Origin: Pseudomonas sp. Q11
GTDB taxonomy: Bacteria; Pseudomonadota; Gammaproteobacteria; Pseudomonadales; Pseudomonadaceae
Reading direction: 5' to 3'
Assembly (NCBI RefSeq): GCF_024494355.1
Contig: NZ_JAKNQY010000012.1
Coordinates: 62,001-126,000 of the forward strand
DNA length: 64,000 nucleotides
Position numbers and translations under genes: made by a program. The first letter of the stretch is position 1, and each line of letters opens with the position of its first letter. The notes below the pieces were generated by a model, which saw only the letters and a program-made list of their open reading frames with translations, searched no databases and was not told the origin of the DNA. This document shows, piece by piece, positions 29,701-38,750 of this stretch.

Positions 29701-29946
29701 AACAGTCTTGGCACCGGGCACCGAGAGCATGGTGGTGGCCAATGGGTAGGTCACCTGATTCTCAACAATCTGCGGTGCTTGTCCTGGGTAAGGGGTGCGG
29801 ATGATGACTTGTACATCCGAAAGATCCGGGAGTGCATCAATAGGCGTACTTTGAACCGACCAGACCCCCCACGCGGTGATGAACAGTGTCGCCAGCAGCA
29901 CCAGCAAACGGTTGGTCACCGACCACCGAATCAGCGCGGCAATCAT
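26797..29946 (-). CDS. cusA: Copper/silver efflux RND pump CusA
   Basis: Inner-membrane proton-driven pump of 1049 residues that exports Cu(I)/Ag(I) from the periplasm with CusB and CusC. It matches remembered E. coli CusA over its length, including [52 protein letters not shown] and [16 protein letters not shown]. The three pore methionines known from CusA (M573, M623, M672) have counterparts in LLYMPS, LEMFETT and RIDMLATG, which favours monovalent copper/silver over zinc or cobalt. Its start overlaps the cusB stop by 4 bases (ATGA). Confidence 0.9.
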   Translation of the reverse strand: MIAALIRWSVTNRLLVLLATLFITAWGVWSVQSTPIDALPDLSDVQVIIRTPYPGQAPQIVENQVTYPLATTMLSVPGAKTVRGYSFFGDSFVYVLFEDGTDLYWARSRVLEYLSQIQSRLPASAKPALGPDATGVGWIFQYALVDRSGGHDLSQLRALQDWFLKFELKTLPNVAEVATVGGMVKQYQVQLDPLKMTSLGITQVEVTDAIGKANQEAGGAVLELAETEFIVRASGYLKTLNDFRAIPLKLGMGNVPVTLGEVATIQLGPEMRRGISELDGEGEVVGGVVILRSGKNARETIAAVKAKLEELKSSLPKGVEIVTTYDRSKLIDRAVENLSRKLLEEFLVVALVCGIFLWHLRSSLVAIISLPVGVLIAFIVMRYQGINANIMSLGGIAIAIGAMVDAAVVMIENAHKKIEAWYVAHPGQELKGEEHWRVMTDAAAEVGPALFFCLLIITLSFIPVFTLEAQEGRLFGPLAFTKTYAMAAAAGLSVTLVPILMGYWIRGRIPDEKRNPLNRWLILIYEPALDAVLRWPKATILAATLVFLSVLWPISRLGGEFLPPLDEGDLLYMPSALPGLSVQKASQLLQQTDRLIKTVPEVEHVFGKAGRAETATDPAPLEMFETTIEFKPHDQWRPGMTQEKLVEELDRVVRVPGLTNLWIPPIRNRIDMLATGIKSPIGVKVAGTHLMDIDAVTQAIEKVAKGVPGVSSALAERLTGGRYIDVDIDRTAAARYGMNIADVQAIVAGAIGGENVGEVIEGLARFPISVRYPREWRDSPGALEQLPINTPMGAQITLGMVAKVKVNDGPPMLKSENARPSGWVYIDVRGRDIASVVADLRQTVNEQVKLQPGMSLAYSGQFEFLERANARLKLVVPATLLIIFVLLYLTFTRFDEALLIMATLPFALSGGAWFLYLLGFNLSVATGVGFIALAGVSAEFGVIMLLYLKNAWAESQSAGDGSERGLVAAIREGAVQRVRPKAMTVAVIIAGLLPILLGSGTGSEVMSRIAAPMVGGMVTAPLLSLFVIPAAYRLMRRRHLPAAPVTHEG

Positions 29947-31427
29947 GGCTGGTCTCCCGATTTTTCCAATCGTTCAACATGCAAGCCGTCATCGTTCTGG
30001 CTAACGGCGAATCGAACCTTATCGCCAGTCTTGATGCCCTGCATCAGACTCGAGTGGGCGAGTGGAAAGATCATGGTCATACCCGGCATACCCAATGTAT
30101 GGAACGGGCCATGAGCGAGCTTGATCTCTTTGTCGTTGATGCCTAAGACCTGACCGTGCGCCTCATGCAACGCAGGCGTAGTTGCACTTGGCACCGACAT
30201 TTCCAACGAGTTTGCGACGATGCCCTTGAGACTGGCTTCCGAGTCGATCAGGAACTGGCCGGAGGACACCACCTGCTGCCCTCCCTCCAAGCCTTTCAAT
30301 ATTGCTGTTTTGCCGTCGTTGTCCTGCCCTGGCTGCACTTCTACCGGACGGTAACGACCAGCCTTTTCTGCAAGCATCACCAAAGCTCGCCGCCCCGTGC
30401 GAATGACTGCTTCACTGGGAACCCACAAGACACTCTGCTCCGTTGAGTGACTGATGCTGACTTGTGCGGTCAATCCTGGCCTGAGGTGTCCGTCTGGGTT
30501 GGGTAGCTCGATGCGCACGCGAAGTGTACGGCTGTCTGGATTTGTGTCCGGAAGAATCGTGCTGACGGTGCCCTTGATCGTCACCCCGGGAAATGCCGGG
30601 AAATGCGCGTGGACCACTTGCCCTGTTACGATCGATCCGGCCTCAGCCTCCGGGACGGCCACGTCCATCCAGACATTGCTCAAACCGTTGACGCGGGCCA
30701 ACGTTTCGCCAGCCGCAATCGTCATACCTTCGCGTACATTCAGCTCTTGCAGCACACCGTCAATGGGGGTGGTGAGGGTCAAGTTCAGCTGGACTGTGCC
30801 ACTGCGCTCTACTTGGGCGATTAATGCTGCCGGCATCCCGGTGAGCCTCAATCGCTGGCGCGCCGCAGCCAGCAAGCCAGCATCGCCATTGCGTTTGAGT
30901 GCGAGAAACTCTTCCTGCGCGCCCGCCCATTCCGGAACCAGAATATCCGCCAATGCGGCATTCGCCTTGAGCACGTCACCAGGTGCTCGAGCATAGACGC
31001 GCTCTACAAAACCCGCAGTCCGGGATTGAACGACGGCGATATCTCGCTCGTTGAACGCCAAGACACCGACCACATCCAGACTTGAAGCCAACACGCCTCG
31101 ACTGACAGTGGCCAGCCGCATACCGAAGTTTTGGGTCAGGCTTGGATCAATGTGAACCGAGGCACTGTCCCCTCCACCATCGGCGTATTGGGGGACCAGT
31201 TGCATGTCCATAAAAGGTGACTTGCCTGGCTTATCGAACTTTTGCTGGGGATACATGGGGTCATACCAATACAACGCCTTTCGATCTTCTGAACCTTTCG
31301 GCCCCGGTTGGGCGGGTGTGTCTTGCATCCCCTCCGTTCGTTTTATAGGTATCCAGTAGCCGCCGGCTGCACCAAAGGCCGTCGAGACCCCCACCAGCAA
31401 GAGCACCTTCCAGATGGTAGAACTCAT
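29943..31427 (-). CDS. cusB: Periplasmic adaptor CusB with a fused C-terminal CusF domain
   Basis: Membrane-fusion protein of 494 residues that links CusA to the outer-membrane channel. Order: N-terminal membrane anchor or signal (4-26), a metal-binding segment [29 protein letters not shown] with the methionines used by CusB to take metal, the lipoyl and hairpin regions, beta-barrel, and from about 420 a CusF-like domain ([33 protein letters not shown]...DKVRFAVSQ). In E. coli CusF is a separate metallochaperone; here it is joined to the adaptor. Overlaps cusA and cusC by 4 bases each. Confidence 0.9.
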   Translation of the reverse strand: MSSTIWKVLLLVGVSTAFGAAGGYWIPIKRTEGMQDTPAQPGPKGSEDRKALYWYDPMYPQQKFDKPGKSPFMDMQLVPQYADGGGDSASVHIDPSLTQNFGMRLATVSRGVLASSLDVVGVLAFNERDIAVVQSRTAGFVERVYARAPGDVLKANAALADILVPEWAGAQEEFLALKRNGDAGLLAAARQRLRLTGMPAALIAQVERSGTVQLNLTLTTPIDGVLQELNVREGMTIAAGETLARVNGLSNVWMDVAVPEAEAGSIVTGQVVHAHFPAFPGVTIKGTVSTILPDTNPDSRTLRVRIELPNPDGHLRPGLTAQVSISHSTEQSVLWVPSEAVIRTGRRALVMLAEKAGRYRPVEVQPGQDNDGKTAILKGLEGGQQVVSSGQFLIDSEASLKGIVANSLEMSVPSATTPALHEAHGQVLGINDKEIKLAHGPFHTLGMPGMTMIFPLAHSSLMQGIKTGDKVRFAVSQNDDGLHVERLEKSGDQP

Positions 31428-32680
31428 TGAGTGGACTCCCCATAGGCTAAGTAGAGGCGAGCGCTGGTGAGCGCCTGCTGTTCTTCAACATCAATTTGCT
31501 TGAGACGGGCTTCGATAAATTCGCGGCGGGCAGTGAGAACTGAACCTAAATCGCCCTTTCCGGCGCGATAGCTGGCCATGCTGAGCTCGACCTTTTCCTT
31601 GGCCAGTGGCACCAGGCTTTCCTTACTACGTCGAACCGCACGATTCTGGCGCTCATAGTTGGCGAGCTCGTCCTCCAGCTCTTGGTTGTGTTCGCGCAAC
31701 GCAGCTTCGCGCTCAGCTTCAATCTGATTGAGCTCGGCGTACTTGGCGGCAATCTTTGGGTTCTGGCGTGAATCTGGGAACAGTGGAAGATCAAACGTGA
31801 ATTGCACGCTGACCATGTCGCCGAATTCACGAGCCCTATGCTGGTAATCAACCTCCCAGCTCCAGTCAGAATGCTTCTCTGACTCGGCCTCGTGAACCTT
31901 GGCTTGCGCTTCTCGGGTCATTGGCTCAAACGCCGCCAGCTTCGGATGCTTATGCAGGCGATGGACGTAACCCGAGGTATCGACGGGCCAATCCACCAAG
32001 CTACCCGCAGGCTTTTCATTGGCCGCTGGTCCAATCCAGCGTTTGAGAGCGGCCCGGGCTTGGGTTCTCTGGCGAATCAGATCGTCCTGTTGCTCCTCCA
32101 ACTGCGCCGCTTCTTGTTTAGGTGTGACTGCATCAGCCGGCTGTGCCCGACCGCTGGCAATCTCGGCCCGAACAGTATCGTTTAGCAGACGATTCTCTTT
32201 GTAGAACTCCTGAAACAGCGCGTCTTTGCGCTCAACGGAGTAACTGCGGATCCAGGCCATGGCCGTGGACAGTCGTACATTCAGACGCTCTATTCGGCGC
32301 TCTGCTGTCGCACGATCGATGCCCGCACCAGCGACCTCGATGCGCGCTTTGCGCTTGTAGCTGTTGGGCACTTCCTGCTTGATACCAGCCAATTGCATGG
32401 TCATGAAATCATCGTCGATACGTCCCCGACTCGGTCCACTAATGGGGAAGTTTTGCAGCCCGAGAATCAGCTTCGGCTCGGGTAGTTCGCCGGCGGGAAT
32501 AGCTGCACTGGCAGCAGCCTGGATTTTTGAGTCTTGCGCGTTCAGCGATGGAGCCGTGTTTTCGGCAAGCCGTAATGCTTCATCGAGGGTCAGCGGTGCG
32601 GCCAAGCTCGGCAAAGCCAATAGGCTTGTCGCTAGGCCGACCATTAAAGACCAGCCCGTGCGGTAGCACTTGGAGTTCAT
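31424..32680 (-). CDS. cusC: TolC-family outer membrane factor, CusC-like
   Basis: Outer-membrane efflux channel of 418 residues, third part of the Cus pump. Signal peptide ends near LPSLAAP; the body consists of two TolC-type helical repeats (LTLDEALRLAENTAPSLNAQDSKIQAA and LPLFPDSRQNPKIAAKYAELNQIEAEREAALREHNQELEDELANYERQ). No lipobox Cys is seen, unlike lipid-anchored E. coli CusC, so it is closer to CzcC-like factors. The start is the ATG at 32680, with AGGA upstream. First of the overlapping cusCBA genes. Confidence 0.85.
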   Translation of the reverse strand: MNSKCYRTGWSLMVGLATSLLALPSLAAPLTLDEALRLAENTAPSLNAQDSKIQAAASAAIPAGELPEPKLILGLQNFPISGPSRGRIDDDFMTMQLAGIKQEVPNSYKRKARIEVAGAGIDRATAERRIERLNVRLSTAMAWIRSYSVERKDALFQEFYKENRLLNDTVRAEIASGRAQPADAVTPKQEAAQLEEQQDDLIRQRTQARAALKRWIGPAANEKPAGSLVDWPVDTSGYVHRLHKHPKLAAFEPMTREAQAKVHEAESEKHSDWSWEVDYQHRAREFGDMVSVQFTFDLPLFPDSRQNPKIAAKYAELNQIEAEREAALREHNQELEDELANYERQNRAVRRSKESLVPLAKEKVELSMASYRAGKGDLGSVLTARREFIEARLKQIDVEEQQALTSARLYLAYGESTQ

Positions 32681-32777
32681 GCTTAAGATTCCTGTGATCA
32701 TCCATTGCGCATGCTGAAAGCCAGGCGCAACAAGGCCATCCCGCTAACGCGGAATGAGGCTCAACAAGGGACAGGAA

Positions 32778-33119
32778 TCAAACCCGCGGCGGACGCCATA
32801 CCCCTGACGGGGTCGGTACGGGCGAAAAATCGCTGGAGGAGGAAATGACAACAGGGTGGGACAAGATGACAGGCGTCTTAATCACTGAGACCTGCAACAT
32901 GCCCCCGGTCTTGCACTCTTGACCTGGCTTACACGGCTTACCGTGCTCGGAGAGACTCTTCTGATCCTGACAGCAGTCCGCCCCCACGTCATCCATCATC
33001 GTCATGCCCACACCTTCCATTGGGCACGGCTCTGTCGATACCTGAATGCCCGCCATCCCACTGAGGGGAAGCGCAAGGCTAATCAGGAAAATCAGGCAAA
33101 ACCGTAGATAGCGATTCAT
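32778..33119 (-). CDS. Small secreted Cys/Met-rich protein of the cus locus
   Basis: 113-residue protein with a signal peptide (FCLIFLISLALPLSGMAG) and a mature part with potential metal ligands: CPMEGVGMTMMDD, DCCQDQ, HGKPCKPGQEC and a C-terminal PSGVWRPPRV. It lies 97 bases upstream of cusC on the same strand. Small proteins of this type are common at the head of copper and heavy-metal RND operons in Pseudomonas, but I know no assigned function. Periplasmic metal binding is inferred from composition and position. Confidence 0.65.
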   Translation of the reverse strand: MNRYLRFCLIFLISLALPLSGMAGIQVSTEPCPMEGVGMTMMDDVGADCCQDQKSLSEHGKPCKPGQECKTGGMLQVSVIKTPVILSHPVVISSSSDFSPVPTPSGVWRPPRV

Positions 33120-33301
33120 GGATGCAGTGTAGTCTTTGGAAAATGGCTTTGAACGCCATAAGCAAAAATTAACATCATCCTGCGAAGGGATGCTGTGCCA
33201 ATGTCATATCACCGGGCGTGCATTAAGCTAGCGTTATCGACAGATACCTATTCATTTGCCTGGTCACCTCTGAATTCAGAACGATTGCCTGAAATTGAGA
33301 C

Positions 33302-33997
33302 TCAACGCTCGCCCGCGTTACACACGGCTGCTTGTATTTTGCTAGCGATATAATCCAGCCCTAGTACAACCAGGTCAGGCTCCACGCCCCAAGGATCAAA
33401 AATCGTTGTTGGGTCGCGACGCAGCCAAACGGTACGTAAACCGTAATTAGCGGCCCCAATCACGTCGAAAGGATTGCTGGAGACCAACCAAATGTCTCCT
33501 GCTGGCACCTCACATTGGTTAACAAGGTATTCATATACGAGCGGGTCCGGCTTGAAGGAACGCACCTCCTCAACACTCAATACATCAATAAAGCTCTCTC
33601 GTAGCATTGCATGCCGCAAGAGGGCGTCAATGTCAGTACGACTGCCGTTGGAGAAAGCAAACAGCCGCAGCTTTGAGCTCAGCAAATCGGCCAGTCCGCC
33701 TTTCACATCATCGAAAGCCTCCAGCTCTGTATAGGCATGCATCGCCTGCTCCTGCTCTAAAGTGCTTAGCTGCACACCATTGCTCTCACAAGCAAACAGA
33801 AGAGCATCACGCGTACAAACAGAGAAGTCACGATATTCGCGCATCAATCCTCGACGGAAGCTGTATTCCAACTGCTTCTGCCTCCAGAGTTCCGAGACGA
33901 CCCGGGATTTTGGGCCGACCAGCGATCCCAAGGCTCTCTCTACGGATCTTGTATTGATCAGCGTTCCGTAAACATCGAAGACAATTGTTGGGGCCAT
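33302..33997 (-). CDS. Haloacid dehalogenase type II (HAD superfamily)
   Basis: 231-residue HAD hydrolase. The nucleophile motif is FDVYGTLINT with Asp8; motif II is FAFSNGS, the Lys is in SFKPDPLVYEY, and the last motif is SSNPFDVIGAANYG. SSNPFD-GA is characteristic of L-2-haloacid dehalogenases, which hydrolyse 2-halo acids to 2-hydroxy acids with inversion. It is the last of five minus-strand genes (tetR, two GSTs, ketopantoate-reductase-like, this gene). A dehalogenase beside glutathione transferases suggests detoxification of halogenated or electrophilic organics. Confidence 0.85.
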   Translation of the reverse strand: MAPTIVFDVYGTLINTRSVERALGSLVGPKSRVVSELWRQKQLEYSFRRGLMREYRDFSVCTRDALLFACESNGVQLSTLEQEQAMHAYTELEAFDDVKGGLADLLSSKLRLFAFSNGSRTDIDALLRHAMLRESFIDVLSVEEVRSFKPDPLVYEYLVNQCEVPAGDIWLVSSNPFDVIGAANYGLRTVWLRRDPTTIFDPWGVEPDLVVLGLDYIASKIQAAVCNAGER

Positions 33998-34052
33998 TCG
34001 GAGTTCCTCAGTAGTGACGCTGATGCGATTGAATGTGAACCAATCGGTCTAA

Positions 34053-35033
34053 TCATTCTGGTAACAGGCCAAGCGTTTTTGCCCTCATACGAGCCAAGGC
34101 ATACACGGTACGCGTCCGAGCCATCGGCGCCCCTGCCAGATCAGCCACCGATATCAGCGCTCCCAAAATAGCCTCGATTTCGACGTGTTTGTGCCCTTCA
34201 ACGTCTTGCAGCATCGATGTTTTCACCTTGCCGAGTTTGCGTGTGATCGCAATCCGTTGCAGAGGATCAATCTTAGGTGAGATGCCCAACCGGTTCCCCA
34301 ACTCGAGGAGTTCACTCATCATCTCGACGAACAAAGTATTGAGGTTAGGGTCATCGATCATCTCATCGGTGGCGCAGCTAACCAGCAGGCTGACAGGGTT
34401 GAAACATGCATTCCCCAGCAGCTTAAGCCAGATTTCTTCACGTATGTTTTCGTGGGCATGAGCATCAAAACCGGCCCTTAGAAAAACGTCTGCCACTTCT
34501 GAAATGCGGCTGCTGGAGCCACCACCAGGCTCTCCGAAAACGATCTTGCTCCCAGACATATGCCTGACCACACCAGGGCTCTCAACCCTACAAGAAGGGA
34601 ACACAACACAACCGATGATGGCGTCGGTAGGGACACTTCTTTCGATCATGCCGTCAGGGTCCACGGCCTTCAAGCGGGTACCTGACAGCGCCGAATTGGA
34701 CTTCAGGAAATACCACCAGGGAAGTCCATTGAGCGCCGGTATGACGAGGGTCTGTTGACCGATTAACGCCTTTGCAGCGTCAACGGCAGCCGGTAGCGCC
34801 GGTGCCTTTACGGCAAAAATCACCACATCCTGAATGCCAAGCTCCTTTGGCTCCGATGTAGCCCTGAGTGGCGCGATCACTAGATCGTTACCCGTGTGCA
34901 GTCGCAATCCCTGCTCGCGAATAACATGGAGTGTCGCGCCACGAGCTATGACGCTGATGTCATGGCCGGCCGCGAACAATTTGCACGCCAGAAAACCTCC
35001 AATGGCTCCAGCACCTACGACAGTGATTTTCAT
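34053..35033 (-). CDS. Ketopantoate reductase family (ApbA/PanE) oxidoreductase
   Basis: NADPH-dependent 2-oxoacid reductase family protein, 326 residues. The N-terminus is a Rossmann fold, MKITVVGAGAIGGFLACKLFAAGHDISVIARG; then VIFAVKAPALPAA, PALNGLPWW and the catalytic-region REEIWLKLLGNACFNPVS, followed by the all-helical C-terminal domain. The extra insert near 100-140 and the operon context with GSTs and a dehalogenase argue against the housekeeping panE; the substrate may be a 2-oxo acid made in that pathway. It starts 105 bases after the first GST gene. Confidence 0.8.
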   Translation of the reverse strand: MKITVVGAGAIGGFLACKLFAAGHDISVIARGATLHVIREQGLRLHTGNDLVIAPLRATSEPKELGIQDVVIFAVKAPALPAAVDAAKALIGQQTLVIPALNGLPWWYFLKSNSALSGTRLKAVDPDGMIERSVPTDAIIGCVVFPSCRVESPGVVRHMSGSKIVFGEPGGGSSSRISEVADVFLRAGFDAHAHENIREEIWLKLLGNACFNPVSLLVSCATDEMIDDPNLNTLFVEMMSELLELGNRLGISPKIDPLQRIAITRKLGKVKTSMLQDVEGHKHVEIEAILGALISVADLAGAPMARTRTVYALARMRAKTLGLLPE

Positions 35034-35138
35034 AATCGACTCAGATCTCCGTGCTTTTTCGCCGTTTCTTGCGTCCCGCGGTCCTTCACATCCGTTGTTC
35101 CTGTGAGCCCTGACAAAGAGAACCTGTTTCTACGTTGT

Positions 35139-35837
35139 TTATCGAACCGTGCTCGCATCCTGGTTGAACAGGTGCTTGCGCGTTTCCTCGTCGACCACCG
35201 GCGCGGTGTTGATCTGATCCGCCAATGCGTAAGCACGCTTCGTCGCAGGACGAGCCCCTACTCGCTCAAACCATTGAGCCAGGTGAGGGAAGTCTCCGAG
35301 GTTTTGTCGCTGCCGTTGGTGAGGCACAATCCAAGGGTAGCTGGCCATGTCGGCAATGCTGTAGGCGCCCGCAATATAGTCACGACCGTCAGCCAAGTGT
35401 TTGTTCAACACGCCATACAACCGAGCGGTTTCCTTGATGTAGCGCTCTTGGGCGTACAAGATTGGCTCAGGTGCGTATTGAACGAAGTGATGGTTCTGCC
35501 CCGCCATCGGCCCGAGTCCCCCCATCTGCCAGAACAGCCACTGCAGAGTTTCATTGCGACCACGTAGGTCATTTGGAATGAACTGATGAGTTTTATCTGC
35601 CAAGTACAGCAAAATCGCGCCCGACTCGAAGACCGATAATGGCTGTCCGTTATCTAATGGCTCATGATCGACAATGGCCGGAATACGGTTGTTGGGAGCG
35701 ATTTTAAGAAACGAAGGCGCGAACTGATCCTTTTTCCCTATGTTCACCGGTACGATGCGATAAGGCAGGCCCGACTCCTCAAGGAACATTGTGATTTTGT
35801 GCCCGTTCGGCGTGGTCCAGTAGTGTAAGTCGATCAT
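35139..35837 (-). CDS. Glutathione S-transferase, nu-class-like (copy 1)
   Basis: 232-residue GST. The thioredoxin-like domain has TTPNGHKITMFLEESGLPYRIVPVNI (Thr and Asn of the TPNG motif replace the catalytic Tyr/Ser), NRIPAIVD and the glutathione-binding FESGAILLYLADK. The helical domain has YSIADMASYPWIVPH. The TPNG motif is that of YfcG/Ure2-like (nu-class) enzymes with disulfide reductase activity. It follows a second GST by 12 bases and shares its operon. Confidence 0.88.
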   Translation of the reverse strand: MIDLHYWTTPNGHKITMFLEESGLPYRIVPVNIGKKDQFAPSFLKIAPNNRIPAIVDHEPLDNGQPLSVFESGAILLYLADKTHQFIPNDLRGRNETLQWLFWQMGGLGPMAGQNHHFVQYAPEPILYAQERYIKETARLYGVLNKHLADGRDYIAGAYSIADMASYPWIVPHQRQRQNLGDFPHLAQWFERVGARPATKRAYALADQINTAPVVDEETRKHLFNQDASTVR

Positions 35838-35849
35838 AATCTGACACCC

Positions 35850-36527
35850 TTACTGAGCGATCTGAGGGAACATAACTTTGCGGGCTTCAGAATCCATTTC
35901 AGTCTTATAACTGTGCTGGGTCTTCAGCGCTTCAGCACGCTGTGCGGCCGGTCGAGAGTTGATCTCATCGAGAAGTCGTTTGACGTTCGGCAATTTTTCC
36001 CAAGCGTCATTGCCGAGAATGAACGGTACCGCGCGCGCCCAGCCCCAGACGGCCATGTCCACCAAGGTGTACTCATTTCCGAGCATATACGGCAGATTCG
36101 CCAGGCGGTCGTTGATAATTGACCAATGACGCCAGGCTTCGAACGTGTAGCGAGTAACCGCGTAATCTTTCGGTTCAGGAGCGTAATGTTTGAAATGCAC
36201 CGCCTGACCAGAGTACGGACCGATACCTGTCGCTACAAACATGAGCCAGGAATACATTTCGCCGCGAGAGTTGAGGTTGTCGACCGGCAGGAATTTTCCG
36301 GTCTTTTCGGCCAGGTAAAGCAGTATGGCGTTGCTGTCGAACACGATGGTGTCATTATCAACCAAAGCAGGTGTCTTGGCGTTAGGGTTGATTTTGAGAA
36401 ACGCCGGATCGTGTTGTTCTCCCTTGCGCGTATCAACCGGTATGAGTTCATACGAAAGGCCGGTCTCCTCCAGAAATAGGGCAATCTTTGCGGGATTGGG
36501 GGACGGGTGATAGTAGAACTTGATCAT
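35850..36527 (-). CDS. Glutathione S-transferase (copy 2)
   Basis: 225-residue GST related to its downstream neighbour: HPSPNPAKIALFLEETGLSYELIPVDTRKGEQHDPAFLKINPNAKTPALVD and FDSNAILLYLAEKTGKFLPV in the N-terminal domain, EYTLVDMAVWGWARAV in the helical one. SPNPAKI replaces the TPNGHKI of copy 1, keeping Asn. The two proteins look like a tandem duplication that has diverged. The gene begins 21 bases after the TetR gene, so TetR probably controls it. Confidence 0.88.
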   Translation of the reverse strand: MIKFYYHPSPNPAKIALFLEETGLSYELIPVDTRKGEQHDPAFLKINPNAKTPALVDNDTIVFDSNAILLYLAEKTGKFLPVDNLNSRGEMYSWLMFVATGIGPYSGQAVHFKHYAPEPKDYAVTRYTFEAWRHWSIINDRLANLPYMLGNEYTLVDMAVWGWARAVPFILGNDAWEKLPNVKRLLDEINSRPAAQRAEALKTQHSYKTEMDSEARKVMFPQIAQ

Positions 36528-36548
36528 GTTGACTCCTCGCGGTGGCCT

Positions 36549-37160
36549 TCAGTGAACGTCGGAATGAACCAAGGGCGGTAACCCCAGGCTGTTGAGTGCA
36601 ATTTCGATAGCTTCAGTTACGCATGCCGGGTCCGGGTTAACCCGCGCCAGCACTCGAACGCCAAGCAGTACACTGAGCAGATGATGCGCGCCCTGGCAGG
36701 CGTCGATGCCCGCAGCGCCTTCTGGCTGTTTACTGAAGGCATGCAAACGGTCTCGGAAAAAACTGCGAATTGTCTCGAGTTCAGTTGCTATGGCCTGACG
36801 CAAATCGGGATCTTCTGCCGTCGCTTCAAGGGCAGAGTTCACCAACAAACATCCACGATGAAGTGGATCGGTCAGCGTGCGATTCAACACCTCAGCAAAA
36901 AAATCTGTAATGGCCATTCCTGCGTTCGGCAAAACCTCAAGGCGGCGGATGCGATCACGAACGCTGCACTCCAAATAGTGCTCAAGGGACCGGCGATAGA
37001 GACTGCGTTTGTCGCCAAATGCGTTGTAAAGGCTTGGCTGGTTTAGGCCGGTGCACTTGACGAGATCTCTGGTCGAGGTTCCTTCATATCCCCGCGCCCA
37101 GAATGCTTCGACTGCAGCGGCAAGAACCTTTGATTCATCAAATGCGCGAGGGCGAGCCAT
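36549..37160 (-). CDS. TetR-family regulator
   Basis: 203-residue repressor-type protein. The N-terminal DNA-binding domain is MARPRAFDESKVLAAAVEAFWARGYEGTSTRDLVKCTGLNQPSLYNAFGDKRSLYRRSLEHYL, with GLNQPSLYNAFGDK as recognition helix; the C-terminal ligand domain includes DPLHRGCLLVNSALEAT. It heads the five-gene operon with GSTs, a reductase and a dehalogenase and probably controls that operon in response to a toxic organic compound. Confidence 0.88.
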   Translation of the reverse strand: MARPRAFDESKVLAAAVEAFWARGYEGTSTRDLVKCTGLNQPSLYNAFGDKRSLYRRSLEHYLECSVRDRIRRLEVLPNAGMAITDFFAEVLNRTLTDPLHRGCLLVNSALEATAEDPDLRQAIATELETIRSFFRDRLHAFSKQPEGAAGIDACQGAHHLLSVLLGVRVLARVNPDPACVTEAIEIALNSLGLPPLVHSDVH

Positions 37161-37536
37161 GGACGAGGTGTCTCTGGGGGTTTGTCGTCGACCCTATCAT
37201 ATGTTTTGTATCGGTCGCCACAATATTGAAATAACAAGAGCCCCACCTCAGCCAAGCCCCCATAGCCAGCCCATCTGGATCTATTTGGGTGTTCTCTGCG
37301 ACTGAAGCGGATGGGGCTTCCCGGCCCTCCACCGTCTTCACAAAGACAGGCGAGACGACGATCCGGGTGCGATTGAGCGCCTTACTGCACTGATCCTGCA
37401 ACCTTTCACCATCAGGTTCGGAAGGATACGAGCAGGCTTTGTGCACGGGCAGGCAACCGCACCGAAGGCAGCCTCCGCACTAAGCCGCCTACGGCTTTCA
37501 CAGCATCGCTTCTTCGTCCGTCACTCTTATAAATAC
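37161..37536. other. Intergenic region without a recognisable gene
   Basis: About 375 bases between the tetR operon and the island proper. Short open frames on both strands have no recognisable motif or good ribosome binding site. The sequence turns AT-rich toward the right. Confidence 0.5.
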
Positions 37537-37577
37537 GCATAATTTTGAAAGCCAACTACCAGGGTCGGTGCTAGGGT
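37537..37577 (+). promoter_or_regulatory. Shared island promoter element, site 1 (ompW)
   Basis: GCATAATTTTGAAA (37537-37550), 19 bases, GCTAGGGT (37570-37577). Predicted transcription start near 37584, leaving a leader of about 280 bases before the OmpW-like gene. Homology with site 3 continues downstream (AAGCATCTTCGCTGGACT against AAGCATTCTGGCTGGACT). Confidence 0.75.
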
Positions 37578-37866
37578 CTTCGTGCAAGCATCTTCGCTGG
37601 ACTTCACCAGCAATTGTTATTTACCAGGACAGTCTCAGCCTCACAAATAAAAACATGTATTTACTTGCATTGCCTTCGCGGGTAGCGAGAAAAAAAACAA
37701 AGAGGAAATCCCTACGCACCGCTTGAGATTTTTCAATCTAATTGCAAAGACAATGCGTGAACAATCAAAAAAAACGATCAGCAATTTATTGCGCTGGCTC
37801 ACTGCCCGTCCAGTGGAAAACTTATAACCCTCATCGAAAAACCCAGACATTCAACAGGAGTTAGCC

Positions 37867-38544
37867 ATGAATAAATATACGCTCATAGCTCCATTGTTAA
37901 CCCTCGTGATCGCCTCTAATTGTGCGCACGCATATGAAGCTGGCGACATCATCGTCCGCGCCGGTGCAATCACAGTAGATCCGAACGAAGACAGCTCGGG
38001 CGTGAAGAGCTCGCTCGGCGACTTGGGCGGCAGCGCGACAGTTGAAAGCGACACCCGGCTAGGCCTCAACTTTGCGTACATGATTACCGATCATTTTGGC
38101 ATCGAGTTGCTGGCCGCCACATTCAGCCACGATGTGGGAGTACATGGCCTGCAAGACGGTTTGGCTGGACTCAATGGCGACCTCGGCGAAGTCAAACATT
38201 TGCCACCGACTCTGAGCTTGATCTACTACCCGCTAGACAAGAACTACGCATTCCAGCCATACGCAGGTATTGGTATCAACTACACCGCCTTCTATGACGC
38301 CGACACCTCAAGCAGCGCTGAAGCCAAAGGCTACAGCAACCTTGATCTGAATGATTCGTGGGGCATGGCTGCACAAATCGGTGCCGACTACATGATCAAT
38401 GACCATTGGATGGTCAACGGTCAGCTGCGTTATATCGACATTGACACCAATGCTCACGCTGATTTAGCGGGTGTTGGAGCCTTGAAGCTCAATGTGGATA
38501 TCGACCCCTGGGTATACATGGTCGGTCTGGGCTATAAGTTCTAA
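37867..38544 (+). CDS. OmpW-family outer membrane protein
   Basis: Eight-stranded outer-membrane beta-barrel of the OmpW family, 225 residues, thought to pass small hydrophobic molecules and often induced by stress. Signal peptide ends at CAHA. Family features: GDIIVRAGAITVDPNEDSS at the mature N-terminus, LGLNFAYMITDHFGIELLAATPF-like segment, LPPTLSLIYYPLDKNYAFQPYAGIGINYT, and the C-terminal strand VYMVGLGYKF ending in Phe. AGGAG precedes the ATG. It has an island promoter element upstream and is the first of three plus-strand genes with one each. Confidence 0.9.
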   Translation: MNKYTLIAPLLTLVIASNCAHAYEAGDIIVRAGAITVDPNEDSSGVKSSLGDLGGSATVESDTRLGLNFAYMITDHFGIELLAATFSHDVGVHGLQDGLAGLNGDLGEVKHLPPTLSLIYYPLDKNYAFQPYAGIGINYTAFYDADTSSSAEAKGYSNLDLNDSWGMAAQIGADYMINDHWMVNGQLRYIDIDTNAHADLAGVGALKLNVDIDPWVYMVGLGYKF

Positions 38545-38618
38545 ACTCTCTTTGGCCGCACATCGGCATAGAGATCGACCTTCACAGACTGTCCCGCCAC
38601 ACTCGCTCTCTACGTATA

Positions 38619-38660
38619 GCAATTTTTTGAAAGAACCCTCCAGACGAACAGCGCTAAGGT
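38619..38660 (+). promoter_or_regulatory. Shared island promoter element, site 2
   Basis: GCAATTTTTTGAAA (38619-38632), 20 bases, GCTAAGGT (38653-38660). Spacing is one longer than in most sites. It serves the membrane-protein gene at 38751; predicted start near 38667. Confidence 0.7.
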
Positions 38661-38750
38661 TAATTGTCACAATATGAAGATTTTGCGAAATAACGCTGTT
38701 TAAGTCGCGTATTTATTGTCTCGCCTGATGGCTAGGAACTGGGGTATCTA

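Noticed and set aside
37138..37446. 102-residue minus-strand frame upstream of tetR
   Set aside because: It overlaps the tetR start, has no recognisable domain and no ribosome binding site.
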